A stretch of DNA of 64,000 nt from Numida meleagris (lineage: Eukaryota; Chordata; Aves; Galliformes; Numididae): the NCBI RefSeq assembly GCF_002078875.1, contig NC_034410.1, forward strand, positions 104,990,353 through 105,054,352, read 5' to 3'. Every line of letters starts with the position of its first letter. Position 1 is the stretch's first letter. The notes beneath the pieces are model-generated. The model was not told the origin of the DNA. It worked only from the letters and a program-made list of their open reading frames with translations, and made no database searches. Positions 10,277 to 22,100 of the stretch are shown one piece after another. A program made the translations under genes and the position numbers.

Positions 10277-11231
10277 CTGGAGGACAGGGCAAAAGAAAAC
10301 AACACAAGCCAACAACCAATGAGTCACTCCCATCACTTTTTAAAATCCAGCTGACACCCTAAGCTAAGATAGCTGCTATTCCAAATGATACTTCAGAAGC
10401 ATCCAGAAGCTTTGCATGCTTCCACCTAGCCTAAAGACTTTGTCTGCTTTGCTAACCAAAAACATGTTCTACATCAAATGAATACCTTATTTTTGGTGTC
10501 AGAACAACTAAGCACACATAAGTCTGACAGAAAATACATTTTTTCAAAGCTGTTTGTTGCTTTTTCACACCCATGAAAGATAAAAAGGTGCTCATTAATG
10601 TTTGGGGCATTACCTTGTAAGGGATATAACAACTCAGTAAGACACAGTGAAAAATGAGGTAGATAATGTAACAATAATAAATTATCTTGACATTCACTTT
10701 CTTTATGGTCCTTCAAGGGTCATTGTTCCCAATTTACTAAGAGAACCACATCATCAAAATTTTTCTTCAATTATCATTTTTTTCTTCTTTCTGCAAATAG
10801 CACAACTTTCCTTAAGCTAGGCACAATATTACATTTCCACCCTTTAACTCAAAAAGGGTCTAACTCCATGCAGCTAACTCTGAGAAAAGTTTTAGCCACC
10901 CATTTGGTTTTGCATGCAACTCAGGTATGCAGGGAAATCATTAATTTTTCTGGTTAGGACTACAAGACATATATTACCTTGTCTTTCTCGTGACTCTAAA
11001 GTTAATGGTGTCTGTTACTGAAGTAAATACAGAGCAGAAGATGATTCTGAGAGACCCTACTTGGTGTAAGTAACAGTCAGGGAATGCTCCCGATTATTCA
11101 GTGGTAGGAGGTTTTGCCAGGGTAGAGGCCTCTAATTCTAAGTTACAATGATATGAGAAAAAATGGCAAAAGAAGCATAGACAGGCTAAGAAGAAGATCT
11201 ATATAAAATGCTGAATGACAAAAACAAGATT

Positions 11232-11740
11232 AGAATCATAGAATCATTTAGGTTGGAAAAGATCCTTAAGATCACAAAATCCAACCATCATCTAAAATTA
11301 CCAAGTCCACCTCTAAACCACGTCCCTTAGCACTCCATCTGCCCATGTCTTAAATACCTCCAGGGATGGGGACTCCACCACTTCCCTGGGCAGCCTATTG
11401 CAATGTCTAATCACCCTTTCCATGAAGAAATTCTTCCTGATATGCAATGTAACCACCCCACCTGTAGTGCAACTTGAGGATGTTTCCTCACTATCACTTG
11501 TCACCTGAGAAAAGAGATGGACACCCTCCTTGCTGCAGCCTCATTTCAGATAGCTGTGGGAGTGATCAGGTCTCACTTCAGCCTCCTTTTCTCCAGATTA
11601 AACAAATCCAACTCTTCCAGCCCCTCCTCATAACTCCTTTTTTCTTGTCAGCAGCTTTGTTCTTCTCTGCACACACTCAAATAACTCAGCATCCTTCTTG
11701 CAGTGAGGGGCCTCAAACTGAACACAGAATTCGAGGTGCA
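11232..11740 (-). mobile_element. CR1 LINE 3' fragment, about 510 bp
   Basis: Reverse-oriented CR1. It starts AGAATCATAGAATCATTTAG, then GGTTGGAAAAGATC, CCTCCAGGGATGGGGACTCC, CCTGGGCAGCC, GAAGAAATTCTTCCTGATAT, then CTCCTTTTCTCCAGATTAAA, CAACTCTTCCAGCCCCTCCT and finally GAACACAGAATTCGAGGTG. This covers the 3'UTR and the end of the reverse-transcriptase ORF region. It is 5'-truncated and carries stops in all frames. Confidence 0.92.
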
Positions 11741-11786
11741 AAATTGTTGGTTCCAAACCTAAAATTATTTCCTGGGCAAAACAAGT

Positions 11787-11970
11787 CACAGAATCATAGA
11801 ATGGCTTGGGTTGGAAGGAACCTTAAAGCCCAGCCAGTTCCAACTCCCTTGCCATAGGTGGACACATCCCACCAGCTCAGCTGCCCAGGGCCCCATCCAA
11901 CCTGACCTTAAATGCCTCCAGAGATGGGCACCCACAGCTTCTCTGGGCAGCCTGTGCCACGGCCTCACTG
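11787..11970 (-). mobile_element. CR1 LINE 3' fragment, second copy
   Basis: A separate CR1 3' end in the same orientation as its neighbour, about 45 bp beyond it. It starts again with CAGAATCATAGAATGGCTTG, so it is a distinct insertion, not a continuation. It holds GGTTGGAAGGAACC, GCTGCCCAGGGCCCCATCCA and TTCTCTGGGCAGCCTGTGCC, then ends. Confidence 0.9.
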
Positions 11971-13116
11971 CGCTTTCACTGTGTGTGAGCCCAGAGCCTT
12001 GTAGGCAGGCCAGGCACTGCTTGGTCTGACACCTCCTAAGCCCACCTCTGTAGCTAACATGGCACTCTCTGGCTCCTGCTCAGACGCCCAAATCTGAACC
12101 TGGGAACTGCTGCACATTGCACCAGTCATCTCCTATGTCACGCAGGTTAAGTCTCATGGGATTGATGGTCACCTGCACTGTCAATAGCTTGAACCAGGCA
12201 TTCAGGATGGGTGGTGGTCCATGCACACAGCACAACACCTAGCAGAAAGCAACTCCTGCATGTCGCATCTCCTCCATAGGCCTCCCTACCTTGACTGCGT
12301 CAGATAAGGAAGCCAGGTCTGCAGTATCTCTAACCCACTGCCCAGTAAGGCATGCATTCATTTACATCAGAGAAGTCTCTCTCCTTTACGCAGCTGCCTA
12401 TTGCTGCAAAATTTGTAGCACGCTAACATTTTGAGTGATTTTCCCATTTGTTAAACGTGCCTGAGACTGGCTGATGGTTTGCAAGTTGGAGCAAAGGTCA
12501 GGTAGAGATGAAGACACAGCCACAGAAGAGCGGGCTGGTTTGGCATTCACATGATCTGACGCAGTGCTGCCTGTTGGAGGCCTTATTTTTGACATGCTGC
12601 ATGCCTGACAGGGCTCTGGCTGGTGAGAGCTGAGTCACTGAGCACCTCCTGTCCAGCTCTTTGCTTTTAACTTGGTTGCATGTGGCAACAGGGATGGTGC
12701 AGGTCACAGCACCATTCCTGTTGAGCAGGAAGGGAAGCACTGCCTCAGGAATATGTCTAGAGAAAGGAAAGATGCAAATAGGAGGAAATGAATGCTGCTA
12801 AGTGCCTCTAACTACACTGACGAATTAAATAAGACCATTTAATTTATCTGTCAATGGGTAGATAGAAGCTGATGGCATGTATTGCTCTGCATGGTCGGGC
12901 AGCAAATTGTGCATCTATGTTTTTAGCCTGATTTTCTATGGAAACAAAGCTTATTTGATTACACTGTACGTGTATCCATGTCTGTCTGAATGTTGTCTCC
13001 TCACCAAAAACCTGCTGGCTGATTTCACTCTAATTTGACGGCGGGTAAAAGCGTTAGAGGCAACCAAGTGCCTACGTGCTTCCTGAGAGCATATGACAAG
13101 CAAGACAGCCTGCTTT

Positions 13117-13130
13117 CCCCCCCCCCCCCC
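13117..13130. repeat. Poly-C tract (14 bases)
   Basis: An uninterrupted run of C on the plus strand, hence G14 in the KLHL14 pre-mRNA. A second, shorter C run (10 bases) lies at 22332-22341 in another intron. Confidence 0.9.
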
Positions 13131-15498
13131 AGAGGAGGAAAAGCTGCAGAGGTCACATCCAGTTAGACGTGAGAGAGCCTACACAGGCAAGCATGTGCTG
13201 AGAAATGCTCAGCCAGAGCTCACATCTCCTCTGGCCCTGATGTGGTTAGCAAAGACCTGCAGTGCTCCTGGCATCCACACCGGGGGTGCTCTCGTGTCCA
13301 TCTCTCTGTCCTCACCCATCTCCTCTGATGAACCCTGCACAAACTGCTCTCACAGCTCTTGACATATTTCAGTCAGATTTTCACTAACAAACCTAACAGA
13401 ATGTGCAACGGAATGAATTTTCAAAACCAAACTCTCCTGTAATTAGTAGGTATATACTGTTATATATGAATAACAGGTTCTCTCTTTTTTTTTGTTGGCT
13501 TTTAGTTCAAGTTTAGCAAACAGAAGTAGATAAAATTGGCAGGCACTACTGTTTTAACTGGGATTTCGTGAACATCACTCTGTACGTGTACTCCTGTTTT
13601 CATCCACACAGTGTCACTGTAAGGAGCAAAAATGAGAGCGTCAGCATGCTTCACTCTTCTGCTTGGAGGTGAATATCTACCCAGTAGCTCCTGCCACTAA
13701 TATGTTAAGATTTTTGGTTTTTAACTTCAGTGATACAGCGTGTGAGGGATGTGCTGTTAAGGGAAGGCTTTTTAAATTGCTGTAAAATATGATTCAGATT
13801 AAAACATAACGCAGCAGTCCTCACAAGACAGCTTTTCCTACAAAACTGGGAAGGGACTATCCACTCTAATTAAATAGCTGGAATGAACCTTAGGATGTGA
13901 AAACGGGCAGTCAGACAATTATTTGGGGATTTTCTTCAGAGCTTGCAAGTGTTTGACATTTTCTGGTCTCTGAAATGCTTTTCCTTCACACCCTCTCACT
14001 CAATAAGCAACTCAACTAACTTTTTTTCATAAGTGCACAAAAAGGGAAACATTTCTAAGACTTTTAGTTTCTACCAAAAATGTACTCATGCTTTGGAACA
14101 CAAGATACCAGTCTGAGGTGTAAACGCATGAGTGCCATCACTGATCACTGCAGAATCTGGATCTTAATACAGGGTCGCTGTTAGAATGTTTGGTTTGCTT
14201 TTAAAAAGCTAAAGACATTTTAACAAAGGTTAATACTATTATTAAAGTCATAGGCTAAAATAAAACATGAAATTATTTTCTCTCTCTTTTTTTTTTTTTT
14301 TTTTTGCAGCTTCTTTTATCAGTTCACTCAGCTTCATTAGACAAGGCAGTCTGGTCAGATCCACTTGTGCTTGCTTCTCCATGCCCTGGTAGAATACGGT
14401 ATTTTTTTAACAGGTGTTTAAATAAAATCTTTTAATTGGAATGTAAGAAAAACCAAAAGATATAGATGTTCTGCACTCCTTGTCCTGCTCTGGGCTGACT
14501 TGGTAGATTGGAACAGCACAGGATGGAGGTGTCTAACTACAGCTCTACAAGTTCAGAGATCAGTGCTCCATCAAACTTGTTAGTATAATTGGACTGCTCT
14601 CCAAAAAGTATCCCGCTGTTATTGCAGCGTTGAGCCAATCAGAATCTCAACAACTGATGAGTCATTTGCTGCTTTTCTCAACAACACACACCTGAAAACA
14701 CTGCACGCTTTTCAAAGGCAACTATTTTTGAGATATGCTACAAATGAAAAGAAACTAAACTTGGCTTTAAAGCGAAATACGCTGATGGCTGTGAATCCAT
14801 ACAGGGATTAGATTTTTCTTTATGGCTCAAACAGTAAAATCAATCAGATATGGATTTTAGTATATGAGATAAAAGTTTACTCATCAAATATTTCATACAG
14901 ATTTTCAACTTGAGAATATACTGCCTGTGAATGAGACCCACATTTACCTGGCAGTCATTTCAAAGGAGCTATTACAGCCTATCCAGCCAATTATTCTCAG
15001 ACTAAAATTCCTAAGTGGGTTTTGACTTGATGGACCATAATGACTCAGAAGAACCCATTAAACAGTCTGTCTTGTCAATGGTGCCTGCATTATAACAGCA
15101 GATACAGGGCGTGACCCTGTACTCCTAGAGGGAGAAAAGTAGCCTATTGACTTTAATGAGAACTTTATCTGACTAAGGAGCTGGGAAAGAGACTGCATAA
15201 AAGATCCCTGTAGTCTGTATGATCTAAAAAACTGTCTGGGCAAGATCCTACCTCTAAAAGCTGCAACAACTCTGAGAAAGTCATTAGGGATAAGCAAATT
15301 AACTTTTAAAAACATTTCAGAAACTTGAAAATCACTGCTTTCCAACAACAGCCCCTATGCCTAGGAGCACTTACAGAAAAATAATGGACAAGTCAATGAG
15401 CTGGGTATCCTGAATAGAAGAGGTGACACAGTATAGTCCCTAGCTCAAGGAACTATGTATGAGTGAACTGTTACATTTAATTAAAACTGTAATGTGCC

Positions 15499-15657
15499 AA
15501 GCCCCATCCCTGGAAGTGCTCAGGAACAGGCTGGATGGGGCTTTGGGCAGCCTGATCCAGTGGGAGGTGTCCCTGGCTCTGGTAGAGGGGCTGGAACTGG
15601 ATGACCTTTAAGGTCCCTCCCAACCTAAACCATTAGAAGATCATATGACTCTAAGAC
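15499..15657 (+). mobile_element. CR1 LINE 3' fragment
   Basis: Forward CR1 3' end of about 160 bp: CCCCATCCCTGGAAGTGCTC, AGGCTGGATGGGGCTTTGGG, CAGCCTGATCCAGTGGGAGG, then GAACTGGATGACCTTTAAGG and CCTCCCAACC, with a degenerate terminal repeat around ATCATATGACTCTAA. It is opposite in orientation to the gene. Confidence 0.88.
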
Positions 15658-17506
15658 GTTAACACAGTGCAGTTTATTGCTGGGCAGCTGCTAAGCAATC
15701 ATAAAGCTCAGCAGACTTTCTATCTCTTGGATGAAGGCAGCAGCTCCCTGAAGAATACAAGACAAGTTGTATTCAGCACCTGGAATTACAAACTGTATTT
15801 ACCAGTACCACACAACCGCCCACTGTGGAGGCGAAAGAGTTCCTCCCTCCACTCTCCAACCTTCAGCCACCTACTGCTGCCTTCTGAGCTTTGTCAGCCA
15901 AACAAACCCAACCCTTCAGCCAGCCACATGGGCCCCTTGGGAGCTTTGCTTGCAGATACTCAGAGAATCTAATGAGAATACAAGTTAAGCTCCACAGAAG
16001 AGCATCAGGCTCCATACAAACACTAGACAGTCCCACAATTGAGTAAAAAAGACTTGCGCAGTGATAAGTAGTCTCACCCATGACTCCTATTTTCCTCATG
16101 CCTGTACCTGGGCTTGCAGTCAATTTGGGGAGCTGAATCACAGGTGAAGGTGCCCCTCTGTTGTAAGGTAAATACCCCGGTTGTGGGTATTTACTTTAAT
16201 ATCCCACAGTGCTGGCAGTAGGGAAGGAATAGGCTGTTGGACTAACTCTACAATCAACTAAAAAAAGTAAGTAATTTTAGTGATGGATTTTTAAAGTAAA
16301 GGATATTGTTATTAGTAAAGCCAGAGACTATAAGAGACTGTGATCTTCTTTTCTGTCTTCAGTTTATATGGTTAATTTTATCAGTTCACTCATCTCCAAC
16401 AGGAAACTGACTCAGATCTACTCCACTTGTTCCACTTTTTCTGATACAATGCAGCATTCTTTGGTGACAAGCATTGCACGTGGGTCTGCATATGGATTTG
16501 TGTCGAACTGAATCCTGAAAAGAAGCCCTTCAAAAACTCTGCAGACATTTTACCTCTGAAAATTTGAAAAGACAGTCATGTTTTCATCCATCTCACAATA
16601 CACACTTGACTTGCAAGGCTGCACCAAGTTCAACCAGTGCTTGACACCTAAACATTGTGGACAACTGACACACAAAAACTGATAATACTGACGTGAATAC
16701 ACAGGGAATATGGAGAGTATCCCAGGAAAGTGGTGTGAGATGTCTTGTACACTGGTTCCATGAAAAGATGGGTGTTGATCTGAAAAATGGATGGTCCTTG
16801 GAATAGTTTTTCGTAAAAATAATATTGTAGCTTTGGATCTTCTGCCTTTGCTACTCTTCCTATGAAACACATGTCATTCAGATCAGGTTTGGGGGATTTT
16901 TTTCCTGTCAGGTTGGGATTTGGGATCCAAAGTTAAGTCTATGCCATCTTTACATGCCCTTGCTCAAGTCCACATGTAGCTCTGCTCTTTGGCACACAGC
17001 AGGATTAATATGCATTGGCTGACAGCAACTTCATTCAAAGACCACCCAGGATTCTGAGTCCTCTGACAAGATAAGTCATGTTGAGAAGAGCTTTCCATGG
17101 CTGGTGTGGTGAGATGGGATGGGGTCAACGTATGAAGGTTTCAGTTCTCTGTACCATATCTGTCTATAATTACCACTTGTTTACTGCAAACTCATCATGA
17201 CACTTTAGTCAGGTAACATGACAGGATACTACAGAGACTTCAGAAAAACCCTTCAGACTGCACTCAGGCAACCTGTAATTGCACAAAGTCCGGGGTTATT
17301 TTGCATGAGTTAGCACTGCAGGGTTTGGCATGTGGAGTCTGGAATCTGGAATGTTTAAAAAAATTAGGAGACAAATGGGAAGCAACTGCACGCTGCAGTT
17401 TTATCTCAGCATTTGCAAAGTAGGCCTCCTTACTCCCCAAACTAAGCCAAACTTCTGTTGTTCTTAGGATGATAAAACATACATTGAAAAACATGTAGGT
17501 TTTTAC

Positions 17507-17585
17507 CTCTCTTGCATGGGTGGAAGTTGTATCCAGCTGTTAAACCTGGGATCGTATCGGCTAACAAAGTTTGTACTGTGCTTCC
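17507..17585 (-). CDS. KLHL14: KLHL14 exon, kelch blade 2 end
   Basis: This small 79-nt exon follows ATCTATCTTTACAG. It opens with GG to complete a split glycine and closes with AG, the first two bases of a split arginine; the donor is GAGAG|GTAAAA. The correct frame reads KHSTNFVSRYDPRFNSWIQL then PPMQE (residues 72-96 of the window-encoded part). A longer open frame covers the same bases in a different frame and is a shadow. RYDPRFNSW is the blade-closing tyrosine-tryptophan strand of kelch repeat 2. Both junction phases match the neighbouring exons. Confidence 0.92.
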
Positions 17586-19374
17586 CTGTAAAGATAGATT
17601 ATTTTGACACTCAGCTGTTTGTTTCATGTATTTAACATCATGATTGTATTATAAATTACATATATTTCACAAGTTGCCAGCTTTTATGAAGGGTTCCCCC
17701 TTTTACAACAATGTATGATTACACTATGTGTACAGTAATAATTCAACAAATGGGGCACTACAAGGTTTGAATTAGCAATTGTTAGCAGTAAAAGTGGATA
17801 GAGATTATTCTTGCTCTCTGTAATAAGATCTTGAAAACGTGTATTTAAATTTACTTATAGATGCTGTGGTACTTTCACAGCCACAATAAATCACAGCACT
17901 AAACAAAATTACTGCCCAAAAGAGGATATCCCCATAGTATTTTATAGTTAGAGTGTTTTGTGTCAGGTAAAAAATCATAGGGAGAAGACGTGCATTTCTT
18001 TTTCTTCATTTCATCTCTATGATGTGGAACATAGTAAAAAACAGTGTGCAAATAACTAGAAGTCGCATAAGCCATCAGCATGGGGCATGCAGTGTTTGCA
18101 TTAGATGGCTTATTCTACCATGTACTTTCACTGTAAGTTAGGAGGGGTTACACATGTGCATCGAAGGGGGAATATACTCTTGAGTCGTATTCCAAGTGTG
18201 TTAGCTAAAATGTGAAACATGAGCAACATACACCAGCTAACTAGCTTATCCTTGCTGTCAAACCCAAGAACTATATGCATGTCTTCACGATACTAAGATT
18301 TCATCTTATTTTACATGCAGATTGACATAAAAGCAAGAAAACTGAAGCAAGAGAGTGTATGGCAATTTCTTGTAACACCTGAGACTTCAACAGATGAGGA
18401 CCTTGGAAAAAGAAACCTTTGTTTATGTAAGTGTGACTAAAAAATTGAATTAGAGGCTTCAAAGGACAGCAGAATAACCCAACTGCATGTGTCACAGTTC
18501 TATCAATGGTGACTGGGTATTCTACAAGGTGAATATTTTTGCATCTGAAAAGCCTCTGTAGGACTGGTTCGCTTTACTTGTTGCATTCTACACTTACTTC
18601 AGCATGTGTAAACAGACCACCAAGAGACTGCTGAAAAGAAAAATTATACAGAGAATCTGTATTCTTAATCATTTAAGACCATACAAGATTACAGAAAAAG
18701 AAAGTGTTGACCACTCTGTCTGGAAGCAAACTCATTCTCTCATCAAGTATAATCATGTTCCAAATCCAGCATTGCACCTACTGAGGTTCAAACTTGCTGC
18801 ATGCTGAGCACTGCTCAAACGCATATCTCAGAGCATAGGGCGAGAGCCCCATATGCTAAAGGAAAATGGGCATTCTGCCACTGGGTTTAGAGAAGGTAGA
18901 CTTTGCTCTTGGTCCCTATCTGAATTCCTTTAGTCTATAATGACAATTTGGAAGAACAGACATCAAGAGTTATAAATTCAATGAACAGTAAAATAGCAGG
19001 ACCTTACCAGCTAGGTCTCACTGTTTAGGACATGTACTAATCTATTTCTACTACAAAAGTGAGATTACAAAACAAGTTAAGTACTGATCACAAGTTTCAA
19101 CTCCTGAGAGGAGGTTTCTGAGGTTTCTGCTCTACTTACTGCATCTTTCAGAGTTACTCAGGACTTCAGAAGTTACTGGTTTTATGGCAGCTTTTTCACT
19201 CGTGTCTTACCAAGTTCTGACCTGGGGACCTTGGCCTCTTAGCATAGTGTGTCATACATCTATTCATTACAAATACCACACGCATAGAAGATTGCACAGC
19301 AGGGTGTAGAAAGAGATTTCATTGGGAATAAAGTGGGAATACAGGATACAGATCTGGTCAGTACACAGGAAAGG

Positions 19375-19806
19375 AGATGAAATCAAACTGGAAGGGGCAC
19401 AAAGAAGAGCTACAAGGATGACAAGAAGAACAAGATGTTTATCTTATGGCAGGAGATAAACTCCAGCTGAATTTGGCTTGTTGTACCCAGGAAAACAAAA
19501 GCTGAAAGGGAAGAGGAACGCTGCCTGTAATACATCAGAGGAACAAATCTCCAGGAGGGGAAAAGCTATTAAGCTAAAGGCTAACTTTGGCATGAGAACA
19601 AGGTGATTTAGACAGTCTAAGAATACATTTTACTGGAAATTAGAATAAGGCTCCTAGTCATTGAGAGCAATTGGATTCTGTAACAGCTTTCCAACAGGAG
19701 TAGAGGGGGCTAAAAATCCAACTGCTTTTCAAATGGAGCTTAGAAAATTTACAAAATGGGACTATATGATGCCTGTGATGGCAGGAAAAGGATTTGATGA
19801 CCTCCT
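19375..19806 (+). mobile_element. Ancient CR1-family LINE relic
   Basis: This copy is much more diverged than the other CR1 copies. Recognisable blocks, in order, are GCACAAAGAAGAGCTACAAG, GCTAAAGGCTAACTTTGGCA, ATTAGAATAAGGCTCCTAGT, TGTAACAGCTTTCCAACAGG, AGTAGAGGGGGCTAAAAATC, TTTTCAAATGGAGCTTAG and ATGGGACTATATGATG. This pattern is typical of the old amniote CR1 3' end shared with reptiles. It is heavily decayed and non-coding. Confidence 0.7.
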
Positions 19807-20734
19807 TAAGCTGCCTGGTATAAATGGTTTCATTCCAATTTAATTTTGGAATTCAGTTTAAAAGACAACTGTATCCATTATTTTGTCTTGCTCGTCAGTC
19901 AGTAGGGTTGCATATGCCATGAAGCACTTGTCAGAATGCAGAAACTGTGAGAAGTAAACAGAAATCAGGACTAGTAAATTGGGATAATGAGAGAAAAGGA
20001 GGCAGATGCTGCTCTGCTCTGTACAGCAAGGTTTCTGCACCCATGCCAAAAGGTGAAGGGTTCTGAAGGTTATGAATGTTTGTCCTAAATCCATGCGAGT
20101 GCTCTGCAACCTGCTCTCATCAACATTTACTCATGAAAGGATCCCTTGTGATGGGAAAGGTAATGCCATAGGAGGATGTAAAAAATGAGACGAAATATCA
20201 CCATGCTCCCTAGGTTGTCAGGAAGTCAAAGGAGCAGCACAGAATGTGCATGGGCACTCCTTGGGGTACACCTTGCTTCCCAAGAATTGGCTCTATGCCT
20301 AAAGAAATGCATAATGCTCCTTCCATTGCTGCTATTCACTGAAACAACACTTGGCACCTTTCCATTTGTACTGGAATCCTTGAAATGCACTGGCAGGAAA
20401 GCTCAAGTTAGGTTCATTTGAAGCCCCTTCTGTACTATGAGCATAGCAGGCACAGGTCTTTACCATGTAGCCGCACATTTAGAGCAAATCAATTTCAAGA
20501 AAAAAACTACTCCAGAAATAGCACTGAATGTAGTTGATGATTTTCAGGTCTACTTTTTGAGACAAATAGGATCCATTTTGCTTGGGTACATTTGTAAAGA
20601 GATCAGTATCAATAATGTTCCCACCTAGTTCACTTGTAACTTCTCTATGGACAAATCAAGCTCTCTGATATTCACAGATCAAGAAAGCTGTTGGATGCCT
20701 GCCGCACGTGTCTTCAGCTCAGGAGGTGATCTAG

Positions 20735-20885
20735 GCAGCCTTAGAATTAGAGCACTATCCATGTCAAGAGCACAAGCCATGTGCTCAAGTCCTATCTCAG
20801 TCACAGGGCATGCACCCCTTCTTACAACTCTCTATTAGCTTGTGACTCAGTTTCCACATCTTTAAATTGTGGATAATTATTCGTC
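20735..20885 (+). repeat. MIR-like tRNA-derived SINE relic
   Basis: The right part reads TTGTGACTCAGTTTCCACAT, then CTTTAAATTGTGGATAAT. That closely follows the MIR core (…CAGTTTCCTCATCTGTAAAATGGGGATAAT…, from memory of the family). The left part has AGAGCAC and CTCAAGTCCTATCTCAG in the expected order but is weaker. Old MIR relics are known in bird genomes. A repeat-library search is needed to confirm the left boundary. Confidence 0.45.
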
Positions 20886-22010
20886 TTTTCTTTTGTCCTT
20901 CATGTGACATGGCTATTTAACTACAAACTGTCTGGAACAAGGTCTGCCTTTTGTTATCTGCTTACCACTAAGCACAACAGGGGCCCTCAGTTGTTGGCTG
21001 CGGCTGATACTCCTAATAATAATTGCCATTAATTATGCCCCGCTACTTCCTGCATAATATAGCATAATATAAAGGAGATTCAAACCACAGAACTGAAGGG
21101 CTCTTCTCCCAAGACATTTAGTGATATTTTTAACTACATCGGAAATATGTTTCTAGGGTGGACTGGATTGTTTGTCTCAGGTTTTAGGAAGTGAACAGAT
21201 GTAACAATTTTCTATAATTTGGTTTAGTGCAGATGCTGAAATGGGGCATTCACAATAAAATATATGCAGTATATGTAATTTCAGCTGGATCCTCTGGTGT
21301 TTTAAAGTAAAAATGTGTACCTGCAAGCTGTTTTATGGTTTCTCAGTCATAATTATCTCTGTTACACAGGCTGCTACAACTACAACTCTTTCTTCGTGTG
21401 CAAGCTTTTTAACAATGTCTTGACTATTTTGTGAATTTTGCAAGGCATGGTACTCTCCTTTTGCTTTGCTCAGAAGCCTGTTAAATTGTTTAATTTCTCT
21501 TTGCAGTAAATTTATGAAGTAATCAAATCAAAGAAGGTAGCAGCAGATAATCTATATGAGAAGCTCTTGCATAAGACTAAAAAAAGGACCAGTTTAAGAA
21601 TCTCAGTCTAGATAATTAACACATTAACAACTTTAGCTGTGAGTATCTGGTTTGACAATAGAAAGGAAGCATTCATCTACTGCAGTTGCATTATTATATT
21701 ATGACTGGAAGGAGACTGGAAATGAAGGTTAAAATTCTTAACAGCTGCTGCCTGGTGCATGTACTTGAAAGAGTCTGTTCTGCTGCCTGTGGCGTTTCTC
21801 AAGGGACATGGGAGCTGATGAATGACAGAGATGCTAATGCCGAAGAACCAGATATTTATTACATCAATAGCTGAAAGTAGCCTTTGGTAGCTCAACAATT
21901 AGGCTACAGGTCCTCAAAATCACTTACTAATGACCACATCAGCTGGCCTGACAGACAGACAGACACAGGAAGGCAGACGCTGCCTGTGTCTTTTAATATT
22001 GTACACATAC

Positions 22011-22100
22011 CGTTAGGGTTCCATTGGTCTTCTCCTCCGAGTACAAACAAGAAGTTTTCCACTTCCACGACACAATGATGCGCACTGTTATATGGCATAA
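22011..22100 (-). CDS. KLHL14: KLHL14 exon, kelch blade 2 start (90 nt, symmetric)
   Basis: The acceptor is CTTTGCTTGCAG, after which TT completes the split isoleucine. The exon encodes MPYNSAHHCVVEVENF, then LFVLGGEDQWNPN (residues 42-70) and ends with the first G of a glycine; the donor is AACG|GTATGT. VLGG is the kelch double glycine and HHCVV the strand before it. At 90 nt with phase 1 on both sides, it too could be skipped in frame. It is separated from the next exon upstream by 27.8 kb. Confidence 0.93.

Larger units (their letters stand above)
10277..17506 (-). other. KLHL14: KLHL14 intron (7,230 bp)
   Basis: The donor is GAGAG|GTAAAA and the acceptor CTGTCCTCCAG. The intron contains three CR1 copies (11232-11740, 11787-11970, 15499-15657), a 14-base C run at 13117-13130, a T19 run at 14287-14305, and two similar segments near 14314 and 16376. 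No gene was recognised on either strand. Confidence 0.8.
17586..22010 (-). other. KLHL14: KLHL14 intron (4,425 bp)
   Basis: The donor is AACG|GTATGT and the acceptor ATCTTTACAG. It contains an ancient CR1 relic at 19375-19806 and a MIR-like SINE relic at about 20735-20885. No gene is recognised. Confidence 0.8.

Noticed and set aside
14287..14309. T19 followed by GCAG, a perfect-looking plus-strand splice acceptor
   Set aside because: No open frame with a matching donor follows, and the tract is simply a homopolymer; likely a chance acceptor.
16550..16872. Minus-strand open frame of 106 codons with a second overlapping frame
   Set aside because: No family recognised and no splice-site pair. 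It could be a decayed repeat, but I could not match it to one.
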